Source of the DNA: Rhynchospora pubera
Lineage: Eukaryota > Streptophyta > Magnoliopsida > Poales > Cyperaceae
Direction of reading: 5' to 3'
DNA length: 64,000 nucleotides
Assembly (NCBI GenBank): GCA_028095005.1
Contig: CM051460.1
Location: forward strand, 160,141,461 to 160,205,460
The notes below the pieces were generated by a model. It worked only from the letters and a program-made list of their open reading frames with translations, ran no database searches and was not told the DNA's origin. A program made the translations under genes and the position numbers. Below, piece after piece: positions 1 through 10,917 of this stretch. The number at the start of each line of letters is the position of its first letter. The first letter of the stretch is position 1.

Positions 1-3000
1 TCTCTTACCCGAACAACACCAGTGGACCCTCCCTCTCGAACAAGCACAGGCCCCCCTGCTGCTACCTCTTCTCTCCTTACTTGGGAACCAGCAAACCGTA
101 ACCCTTTCTCTCTCTCACTCTATTCCCTCTCACACCAGGGCCTCGTCAGACCCCTCTGCTCACCTTTCCTTCTCTCTACTGAACTTAAAACCCTTAACTG
201 ATTCTAAGTCCCTCAGATCAGAAATTAAAGAGGGGAAGGTGGCTTTATTAGGAAGAGAGAACTAAGACGGTGGTGAACTCAATCCGGAACTAGTGATGGC
301 CATGGCCAGAGGAGGAGGTGGCAGTGGCAACGTGACAAATTGAAAAGGGCAGCGACAGTAAGGCGAGTCTAGAAGGGGATTGAAGTTGGATTTGTCTCCC
401 TCTTCTCTTCTCTTTTAGCGGTAATTAAATTAAACCTTATCAAATAATTTGCTAGATTTATTAAATTGTTGGAGCTATCAAAGTAATCTGTTGAAGTAAT
501 TGACTAGTTGGTTGCTAAATTTAGAAGTTGCATCTGATTTAATCAGACTAGTTTCTTAATTAAGTTGGAATGGGTGATCACGTTTGTGTGATAAGTTTGC
601 AATTGCTTACCTGAGGGGTCGTTTAGTAGCTTCTCTAGTATGTAAGTTACTGGCAATTCCCATGTGTTGCTTGTTTGTCTATTCATATCATGCTGATGTA
701 ACACTAGACAATTTTGTTGATATATATATATATATATATATTTTTTCTAAAATTATAATATACTTACTTGATTTTTATGAGTAAATTTATTTCTAGAGAT
801 TTAAACTTTATAATTTGAATCTTCAAAAATTTATTTTCTGATTAAAAAAAAAGAGAAAGGTTTCCACTACTTTTGTTACACGTTTTTGTACAGGATAGTT
901 GTTGGGATGTCTTTTGTGAAGTACTGCCATTTATTATAAAGAACTTAGGAATTTCTCTCTCTGGTCGTATAGCAAGGGCAGAAAAGAAGCTCTTTTTAGA
1001 CTCCATCACTTTATACTCTTAGTCTATTCTACTGTCTCCTTATGTCTTGTGGAGCCCACTTGTAGTACTGGCTTTAGGTTTATTGGTTTAGTCATGCACC
1101 AGGTGCAATTGTAATTTAGGAGTAAAGGACTTGGTGAAACTTTATCCCTTAATTCTTGGATCTGGTCTTACACGACTCCATTCTCTCTAAATTGCTCCTT
1201 TCTCAACTAAGTTGCTTCTCTCCTGAAGTAGTACCTCAAACCCAATCTGTAATTCAAGCAAAGGTCATAGCAAAAGAAAACATATTTTGATTTAGGGGGT
1301 CGTTCCTCTAGTCGTTCCAGTGTCGAAATTCTGAAAGTCGAGTTCCTCTTTTCCCTTTCCGTCTCTTTGATTTGTTACAGCGATTAGGTAAGTTTCTGAA
1401 TCAGTAGTATTTTGCTATTCTACATTGTATTTTAAAGTTAATTGTAATTTAAGTATAGCAACACTGAAATTGATTATGTTTTTTTGGGCTTCCTGAAAAA
1501 TTGCTAATGGTTTCTTAAAATTTGTAATTTCTCTTAGCTGTTTCCTTGTAATTGTTTTATGAAATTGTAATTGAGTTCATTGATAAACTTTACACTCGTT
1601 AGTTCAGTTATTGTTTTTCAATTCTCTATTTATAGGTTTTAAGAGTCGGTTTTTAGGGCATTTGGTGTTACTAAACCTTATTTTCAATTGGTATTTACCA
1701 ATGCAAAATCGTCCAGATTTTTGTCTCTTAAACTTGGCAGTAGTATAAGTTCTTGTTAGACCTAGTAAGTGTACTAGTGTGAAACCCAACGTTTAATATT
1801 TACTGGTACTACTGATTCACTATTTAGATGACAGTTCAAACTTAAAATTAAACCACTAATTAGGACTGCTATTTAATACAAACTTTGACTTTGTAGTTCA
1901 ATTAAAGAACTAATCATCTTCTGACCTCAATTATACATAAGTGTTAAACTTGAATTGTTCTTGCTTGCTAGTTGAACATGAATTTCACTATTACTGTAGC
2001 TAGAATTAGTTTTCTGTCTTTGTTGTTTATCTAAATAAGGACCTAACTAGACCTTATTTCTTTAGAATCAGGTCAGTTATCATAGCCGGATTCAGCCGGT
2101 ACGGCCGAGGGTATGTAGGATAATTGTGCTTGGTGTTGTTTATTTTGATTTCAGGTACGGATTCCACTTGAGTTTTAATTTAATTTTATATATATACAGA
2201 TATAGAGGCTTAATAAGGAACTTTCATGTTGTGTTCATTAATTGCTGCATTCATAAAAAAAAATCTGTTCACATGTAATTGATGCATGATTTAAGTGGCA
2301 TGTTGAATGGTATCCTATTGAAACGTGTTCTGATTGAGGTAAGTACAGCTTGTGTGGTTGAGATAGACACTCGTAATGTTTGGAGGTGGAGTCATGACCC
2401 ATCCTACCAAGCACCGTGTAATAAGCGCTTATGTACCGGGACTCAGTAGGTCCAGTCTAGAATGGTCCGGAGTGTGAGTGTTCCCAGCTTGCTTGTACAT
2501 TTGATGATTTAATTGACTGAGTTGTATCTGAAATGAATTGGCTGTTGGTAGCCCTGAGAGCAGGTGACTCGCAGCATGTTTGACTTGAATTGATCTTCAA
2601 AACCAGACCTGCATTGTCACTAATTGTCCAAATAAAATGAGTTGGCATTTGTTATACTTGAAAATCTGAATTGCTATTGATTTGGTGTCAAGCTCCTATT
2701 TCATATTGCATTAAATGATGTATTCTGATATTGCTATGCTTGTTTGAAATAAAGGTAAATGTTTATCTAATTGATTTGTTAATTGTATTTTGACTTAGTA
2801 AGGTAATTTAGTTCCTAAACTTGTAAAGTAAAATTCAAGTGGCTGGAACTGAATACCGTACTGAGATAAATTTTATTTATCTCACTCTTTCACTTTTGTG
2901 GGTTCCAGGGTTAACGAGCGGGTCGTGTTTGCGAAGGAGTAAGCCATTTGTTATAACCCGGCAAGTTTGTATTATCCAAGTATTATATATCTCTTTCCTT

Positions 3001-3541
3001 AATCAAAATTGTATATTAAAGTTCGTCTATATCTAGCTGCATATTTTCAAAAATGAAGGTGTAGTTAACTTGCATAGTTGCATACTATTTGTTAACTTAT
3101 GTTTACTAAGCAAATAATTGCATTTTTCTTTTACCATGTTTGTACAGTAGCTGATGCTTATGTAAAACCGAGCCACATCATTTCTAATGTTTGTATCTGT
3201 AATTTTTTTTTTATTTCTTAACGTGTAACCTTCTTGGACATACTCTATGTACTTGTAATTATTTGAGATTATACTCGTATATTAGTGCTACTCACTTAGT
3301 GTCTATGCATGATTATATATATGTGATGGTATACACTTGTATATTTAAAATGATTGTCTTGTTAATTTTGTATCCTTCTATATATATTTATTTTATATAG
3401 TTGCTTTCAGGTTGAAACTATGCATACCCTTGTATTTATTAATTTTTTTTTATGGTATTGAATCATAGAAAGCCTTGTGTGTGTGTGGAGTAGCTGCACA
3501 CTCACGGCGACTGTCGGCACCCTTGGTCTTGGGGTGTGACA
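1..3541 (+). mobile_element. Tekay-type gypsy LTR, 5' end outside window
   Basis: The segment ends in GGGGTGTGACA and shares ordered modules with the LTRs at 6434, 10918 and 47370: a GTAAGT donor-like site at 1388, TTTCAG before GTACGGATTCC at 2151, a 172-bp block at 2331-2502, one degenerate copy of the minisatellite unit near 2540, and a nested hairpin at 2843-2908. The first bases (CTTACCCGAAC) resemble the ACCCGTG box that lies about 60 bp (LARD) to 470 bp (solo LTR) inside those LTRs, so the true start is probably just left of the window. No primer binding site follows 3541, so this is a solo LTR or a 3' LTR. No TSD can be checked. No coding sequence is supported; the ORFs at 584 and 2839 are chance. 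Confidence 0.7.
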
Positions 3542-4542
3542 AATAGTTTTTCAAATTTATAAAGGCTTGTATATTTATAGAAACTAATCTAAATAAAATA
3601 TAAAAAAATGAAAAAGAATGAGATATTCAGAAAAAGTCTTAAAAATTATATGAATATAAAATTTTATTTTTAATGAGCTTTTAATATTTAATTTAGAGAT
3701 AATTAGATTAATTTGTATATGAGATCTGAAAAGAAATTATGCACGATGTTAGGAAGAAAATATTAACATGTTATGAAGGATGAAATTATTGTGAAATCTA
3801 AATTAAGTAAAGGTGAATGACCAACTTTAAATCCTCTTAAGTAGGTCATAAATAGTTTATTTTACTTTTTTCATTTTATAAACTTTGGGATGTATACTCT
3901 GAATACAGACAATAAATCAAACTATAATCATTTGAATGATCAAATTGAGAGTAACTAGAGTCAAACATGTGTTGGCATGTGCACTCCTCAAACATGATCA
4001 AATTGTAATGATAATTAGTAATTAATAATAATTGTATAAATATAAATAATAGTCATTAATAAATAATATTTTAATAATTAACTAATATTAATAATAATAA
4101 ATAAATAAAAACAAATAGTAATTTTTAATATTTAAATAATTGTAATTGATAATAACTAATCGTAACTAATAATTAGTAATTAAGAATGAGTAATAGTAAT
4201 TAATATTAATTACTGACTAATTGTAATAATTGTAAGAATTAATAATTAATAAGTTATTTTAATAATTATTATATAACTATAAATTTAAATAATCCTTAAT
4301 ATTATTATTATTATTATTATTAATTATGGTTTATTTTTGTAATTAATAGTTAATAACAGTGTCTTAATTAAAACTAATTATTGTGGATAACTATTAAATA
4401 ATAATAATTATAATACTAATAGTTACTAAACTTAAAGTACTAACCTCAAAACTCCGCACCAAATGATATTCACTAACCTTAGGCCAACACTAACCACACC
4501 CAATTGCTACCATCACCATTCTACCCCTCTAACCCCAAACAC
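3542..4542. other. AT-rich intergenic DNA
   Basis: Very AT-rich, with long low-complexity stretches of TAATAATTA type at about 4010-4440 and a short ATT microsatellite near 4300. I see no gene, RNA gene or element terminus here. Confidence 0.6.
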
Positions 4543-5685
4543 CAGTGGCGGAGCCAAATTTTTTAGAATGGGGTTTAAAAAAATTATAATATGAATATTT
4601 TAAAAATATAAAATAATAAATATTTTTATTTATAAATTTATTTTGTTAACTATTACAGATTCATAATTAAAAAATTAAAAGGGTTAAAAGTTTCTAATTA
4701 AGTACTATAAAAAAAATATTATGACTCAAAATGTATGACCATTTTATTAAATTATAACTTCTAGTCGATTTTTCATCTTCTATTTGAATTCTTTAAAGCC
4801 TATTTCTCTAAATTTGTTGTAAGATGAGAGTGTTAGAAAATTCCTGGAGATCAATGATATTTATTCTATATAGCAAAGCATCAAACAATTATCTATTTAC
4901 TGACCACACGATCTATTCTATAATTTGAACTTAATGTAGTTGCTATTGTTTAAAAGTTTTTTTTTCCTAGATGATCTAATGAAAAAATATATATAATTTA
5001 TTTTATATAATTTATTTTATAGAGTTCATAAAAAATTTAATTTTTTAAAACTAATTTTGATAGAAATATTATTTTATTTTGAATAACAATTAATTTTATT
5101 TAATAAAACCTGATGAAAAAAAGGAAAATGTTAAATTGATTGATGAAAAGCAATTTTGATAATTGAATATACCCTGCCTTTTAGCACATCAAATAAACAA
5201 AAAAAAAATCTACGTATTAAAAGTCTCTTGATAACATAGAGACAACAACTTACATATTTAATTTAAATTCAATTTAGAAATATGTATCTAATTCAATAAG
5301 TAATCAGTACAAATATCCCACAAAAATAATTAGGTTAATTTTTATAAAATATATAATAGAAATCATTCATCAATTTGCATTGGTGCTAATTATTACTAAA
5401 TGTCAAAGCTCATAAATTATTGATGTGAAAAACTCAACAAGACTATCAATATTTTTGACATTTGAAGATATGTTTGATAGTTAATTAATTTTTTTCAACA
5501 ATAATAAATTGGAGGAATCACATATGGGGTTCACTAGTGGAATTTTTATTTAATACATATGGGGTTCAAATATTAAAATTTCTAATAAACATTCATATTT
5601 GTGAGTATAAATTTATATACATAATGGTAATTTTCATAAATCAATGGAGGTCAATTGACCTTTCTTCCATTTAACTCTGCCACCG
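4543..5685. mobile_element. Non-autonomous hAT-type element
   Basis: The left end reads CAGTGGCGGAGCCAAAT. The reverse complement of the right end reads CGGTGGCAGAGTTAAAT, an imperfect terminal inverted repeat of about 17 bp. The flanks are CCAAACAC (4535-4542) and CCAAAAAC (5686-5693), an 8-bp target duplication with one mismatch, which is the hAT hallmark. The 1.14-kb interior is AT-rich and has no transposase ORF, so it would depend on a hAT transposase elsewhere. The same terminal sequence type recurs in the element at 58687-59454. Confidence 0.7.
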
Positions 5686-5693
5686 CCAAAAAC

Positions 5694-6433
5694 TACTAAC
5701 CTTATTTCTCCAAACACACCCGGCCCTAATTTGTTACTAAAAACGATGTTATTTATTTCACACGTATTTTGCTAAGTTGTTGATGAATAATTTATTGTAA
5801 TGCTTTTTATTGGAGTTGAATTTCTATCACCATACTTATATTCTTTTAGAGGAGTTGATTTACGTTATTAATGTGACATTTATACATATAATCATGATTG
5901 TATATCATACTAAGGTATTATATTTTGTCCTTTGTTATGAAACTCTTTTTCACGTAATTGCTTCACTAACATATCTAAATTTGTCCATGTTCAACATGCC
6001 CAATAAATTGTTCAGAAGCTTTGAAAGAGGTGTGCATTTTCTATTTTATCTTTTTTGTTTCTTATTGTGATTGGTTGAAAAAAAGAAAAACAATAAATGG
6101 TGCTGACCTGGTGCATAATATTTATAATTTCATTCCTTAATATTCTCCCTAAATTTCTTCTTACGGATTGGCTAAAAAGGGAACAAATCGAAAAAAAATT
6201 TAAGAGATGACCAGGCGTCATTACTCATTTTCTATTTTATATTAATTACGTCATCAATCTTTGTTATTCTTAAACGACTTTCTCCGCCTAGATTATCTCG
6301 AAAATAAAAATACTTCTCAATTCTCGTGTTCTCCCTACTCATGTGTTTTCTATATATATATTTTTTTTGGTGCTCCATTTTCGTATGCTTCTCTGTTTCT
6401 CCTCGAGACAGATCAGATATGCAAAGGATATGA
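5694..6433. other. Intergenic DNA left of the LARD-like element
   Basis: AT-rich to about 6250, then pyrimidine-rich with a short TATATATATA at about 6350. Small ORFs at 5810 and 6261 have no recognisable features. The bases just before 6434 continue in sense at 14510, because the retroelement inserted here with TSD TATGA. Confidence 0.5.
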
Positions 6434-9400
6434 TGTGATAACTGTAAAAAAAAAAAAAAAAAAAATTGGAGATGGAATTTACGGGATAAATCCCAACCCG
6501 TGAGACCTTTCCCCTTCCTATTTTTTTTCTCTCCCGGTCCATCTCACTGTCCCTCTCGTTCACTCTGCCTAAACCCTCCTCTCATGGCATCCCCATTCTC
6601 CGCCCTTCTCTCTCGATGCCACTCTCTCTCCACAGCACCTTAGAACCATCCCCACCTCCTCACCCTCTCTTCTCCACCCCATGGTCGGTCCCACCTCTCC
6701 TCTTTTCTGTTCCTCTCGGCTAGGTCGCCCCATCACCAAAGGAGCCCAGTCTTACCGCTCCTCCGTTGAACTAAGTCCAGTCGGCCATCCTCTAGCCTCT
6801 AATAGCGCATTTAGTGCCTCTTTCCTCCAAGTCCGCCTCCAAAACCCTAACCTGATCTGAACTCGAAACCCGCTTCAAATTTGATCCGCGAGACTTTAGT
6901 CTAGCCAGCGGGCATTGACTCGCTCTTTGTTCTCCCTCAATCACCATCCTATTGTCTGATCGTCCGATCTGTCGATGGCATTGCTTTGTGCGCGAGCCGT
7001 CATTTCTTTTGGTAAGTCTTTATAATCCTTTTATAGTTGTGTAACTTAATTTAGGATGTGTAATCTGAATTATCTGAATATATATGTGTAATTGCATGAC
7101 TTGTGGAATTTGTGAAATTTGATTTATTTGTCTGTCTTTGATTTAAATTTGTGATTTACTGTATGTTGTGTGTGGATGCTTCATAATTAGGGATTTTTAA
7201 GCATATGGCATTACATAGATTTAACTATTGCAATTGTTTTAATAAAATGTGGTTGCATGCACATACAAGGGTATTTAAGGATTTGCATGTCATGCATATT
7301 TGTAAAAATAAATAGCGATTGCATGGTAAATTTGATTTTATGGTTCTTAAGAGTTGGTTTTGTAAAAATAAGGTTATTTTGGGTTTGGATTAGGATTTGG
7401 CATTTGACTCTAATTTATGGTCATATCATGCATGCATTTTTCATATTAGAATTAATGGTACTTATCAGAATTGGAGAGAAAACTAAATACAAAGGATTTT
7501 ACTAAGTATTACACGAGTCTTTACATAAGTTTTGTATGTGAGTTTAGATGTGTATTTGGTACAAGATCGTACCGATCAAGTTGCCTGACATGTCATGGTT
7601 ATTTAAGCATATGGATTTAAAGGACAATTAACAAGATGTATAATGGTATTGAACTGTAGTAGTGCACGTTGTGGTTATAAAAGAAGTTTAATAAAGTAGT
7701 TTACATGTTATTGATTTAGATTTCTAAAAAATAGAATTCATGCACTAGTATATGTTTTGTTGCATGGATTTAGAGATGTCTAATATTCCAAGGTGACATT
7801 CACTTTAGTGATTCATAACACAATTTGTAATAGTTGTATATTCTTATATTTATTAAATGAGTTTAGTACTAAGTTACATGTTCACATATTTTAGATGTAT
7901 GAGAGAAGGAAGTATATTTTGTAAAGACTTGGCTAGTATAGTGCATGAGATTATATATAATAAGGATAATGCATGATTTCGTACAAAGCATGATTTTAAG
8001 AGTATCCTCGAATATTTGAGCTTTTGAATTAGAATCTCTGGACAACAATAATTATTAAAATAGGGACTGTTTTAAATGTAAAAGTGAATTTATTCGAGAC
8101 TCGAAACTCAAAAGGAAATTTATTTGTGTTGTTTTAGAGTCAGGTGGTTATGTGTCGAGATTTAGGAGCAGCTGACATGACTGAGACACTGTAGAATTAG
8201 TTGATTGCTTGCTGTTGCTTTGATTTTTGTTGCTGTTTGAGGTACGGATTCCACTTGCGTTTTAATTTCATATAATATATTAGTATGATGCATTTTGTAT
8301 TAATAAATTGTGCGTTGCATTCATGAGATATATATATATATATATATTCTGTGTATAGGTATATTAATGCATAATTGTACAGTGGCATACTGAATGACAT
8401 TTGATTGAAATGTGTTATGATTGAGGTAAGTACAGTTTGTGTGGTTGAGATAGACACTTGTAATGTTTGGAGGTGGAGTCATGACCCATCCTACCAAGCA
8501 CCGTATAGTAAGCGCTTATGTATCAGGATTCAGTAGGTCTAGTCTAGAATGGTTCGAAGTGTGAGTTTTTCCAGCTTGCTTGTACATTAGATGATCGAAT
8601 TGATAGAATGATATATGAAATGAAATGGCCATTGGCAGCCCTCATAGAAGGAGACTCGTGGCATATTTGAATATCTGTCCGGCCATTGGCAGCCCTCATA
8701 GAAGGTGACTCGTGGCATATCTGAATATTTGTCCGGCCATTGGCAGCCCTCATAGAAGGTGACTCGTGGCATATCTGAATATTTGTCCGGCCATTGGCAG
8801 CCCTCATAGAAGGTGACTCGTGGCATATCTGAATATTTGTCCGGCCATTGGCAGCCCTCATAGAAGGTGACTCGTGGCATATCTGAATATTTGTCCGGCC
8901 ATTGGCAGCCCTCATAGAAGGTGACTCGTGGCATATCTGAATATTTGTCCGGCCATTGGCAGCCCTCATAGAAGGAGACTCGTGGCATATTTGAATATCT
9001 GTCCGGCCATTGGCAGCCCTCATAGAAGGTGACTCGTGGCATATCTGAATATCTGTCCTGCCATTGGCAGCCCTCACAGAAGGTGACTCGTGGCATATAT
9101 GTCCTGCCATTGGCAGCCCTCACAGAAGGTGACTCGTGGCATATCTGTCCGGCCATTGGCAGCCCTCATAGAAGGAGACTCGTCGCATATCTGAGTATCT
9201 GTTCGACCATTGGCAGCCCTCGTAGAAGGAGACTCGTGGCATATCTGTTTGGTCGTTGGCAGCCTCATAGAAGGTGTCTCACGACTTTCTTATTTTGATA
9301 TTGAATTATATAACCGGACTTGTATGTTACTACTAGATTGTCCAATTATTTGAGTTAACATTTGTGTGATTTCAAATCTGAAATACAATCCAATTGGTTC

Positions 9401-10068
9401 TGAGCTCATATTTCATATTGCATTTATTTAATTAATTCGACATTGCTATACCTATTCGCAACAAGATGAAAATGTTTTTATTTTAGTTACTGCGTGCTAT
9501 CAATTACTTGACCAAGTTTTAAAATGATAATTGTCATACTTCGAATTCTAAACTGATATTGACTTGTACTTAGTTCATCTCATAATTGCATTGCTTGATT
9601 ACAACTTTATTTCTAATGTTTAATTGAAATAAATATGGATTGATTGGAAAATTATTTGGCTCAGTCATGTATTTAGTTCCAACGTATGATAATTAAAACT
9701 CAAATGGCTGGAACTGAATACTGTACTGAGATAAATTTTATTTATCTCATTCCGTGCTTTTTGCATGTTTTCCACAATTGGTTGTGGGTTCCAGGTTTTA
9801 AATCAAGCACTGGATAGCAAGACGAGTAGCAGACCATTGGATAATGTGGTTAGCAACCTATATGAATCAGACTTTATAGGATTTATCTTATAATTAAATA
9901 AATAATTGTAAATTTATTTTTGACATGTATATTAATTTTGTACAATAAATCGTATTTTGTCAATTATTGAATTAGGTTAGATTTAGTTAAGCCTTGCGGG
10001 TGCAGGGACATCCGCGGCGGACACTCCGTCATGTACTTTCTAGTCACTGTGTGTGACGGGGTGTCACA
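6434..10068 (+). repeat. 5' LTR of the LARD-like element
   Basis: 3635 bp, TG...CA. In order: an A-run (6446 on), the ACCCGTG box near 6496, a CT-rich leader-like stretch (6500-6830), a donor-like GTAAGT at 7012, GTACGGATTCC at 8242, a second donor-like GTAAGT at 8426, the 54-bp minisatellite, the hairpin at 9708-9794, and a GC-rich tail (GCGGCGGACACTCCGTC). It differs from the 3' LTR mainly by one minisatellite unit and by the lengths of A and AT runs. Confidence 0.87.
8625..9270. repeat. 54-bp minisatellite in 5' LTR
   Basis: About 13 tandem copies of a 54-bp unit centred on CCATTGGCAGCCCTCATAGA. The central copies are almost identical. Copies near 9061-9150 are shortened by loss of the GAATATCTG segment, and the last two are degenerate. 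Because 54 is divisible by three and the unit has no stop in several frames, long repetitive ORFs appear on both strands; these are not genes. Confidence 0.95.
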
Positions 10069-10917
10069 GATGGTATCAGAGAATGGTTTATTGACCAAAC
10101 CAGACTTGTAGGATGCGTGAGTGGGGTAAATTGATGGGCTTGCTCGTATAAATGTTGTTTTTCTGTATAATTATGACAATGGGTCAATATTGGTCTAACT
10201 TATTTTTTTGTGAGATAATATAAAGATATTTTGTATATATATGGTTATTAGGTGTTAATTTGTTGTATTAATTGCTTAATGCTTAAGCATAATATTAAGT
10301 TATTGTTACAAATTGTTGTTGATTAGCGAGTAAATTGATGTTTAGCGCTTTAATGTTATTTTTCTAAGATTATGCCTTATTAAATATATTATAATTAGTT
10401 TTTCAATTGTAATAGTAGAAATTAATTATTGCTTGAATTTTTTGAATTTGAAAAAAAAGGATAGATTTTTAATTAGTGCACATTGATTATCATTTCCTTT
10501 GAAGTTTGAGTTCCGTATTTCAAATTGACTCGTTTCTAATAGATCAATTTAGATTTTTCCTAAATCGCTCGATTCGATTTTCTTTCTTCGTTAGCCGCAT
10601 GAGTCAAACAAAACTGACTGACTATCAGCTTTGTTAATTGATTCTATATAATATTAGATTTGTTCTTTCGTCATTGACTAGTCACCATTGAAGAAAGAAT
10701 AAATTTTGATATTATGGTGCTACTCTATTGTTTCTGTGTTAGAATTTGTTATCATCTCCGTTGCATTATCTTTCTTGTGACTTGACTAAATTGTTGTCTA
10801 TTATGTTCGACTTATTCTTTCTAAAATAATTTGATTTCATGATATTTTTGAACTCATCTCCGTTGATTCGTACCTCATTTTAAATTTCGAGGACGAAATT
10901 AATTTACGGGGGTCGAA
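10069..10917 (+). other. Short non-coding internal region with PBS and PPT
   Basis: The primer binding site TGGTATCAGAG starts at 10071, complementary to the 3' end of initiator tRNA-Met. The right end carries GAGGACGAAATT and a G-run (ACGGGGG) directly before the 3' LTR, acting as polypurine tract. There is no ORF with gag, protease, RT, RNase H or integrase motifs; the sequence between is AT-rich. Confidence 0.8.

Noticed and set aside
5810..6070. 86-codon plus-strand ORF, hydrophobic
   Set aside because: AT-driven composition, no motif, no homology recognised; same judgement for 7257, 11746 and 15256.
6261..6563. Small ORFs spanning the LTR start
   Set aside because: They translate through an A-run and cross an insertion junction; not ancestral coding.
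8625..9270. CRISPR-like regular repeats
   Set aside because: Repeats are contiguous with no unique spacers, and the genome is a plant's.
8544..9298. Long ORFs on both strands with an 18-residue repeat (also 13039-13739)
   Set aside because: They follow from a 54-bp minisatellite with no stop in several frames; frames are open on both strands and there is no start context or known protein.
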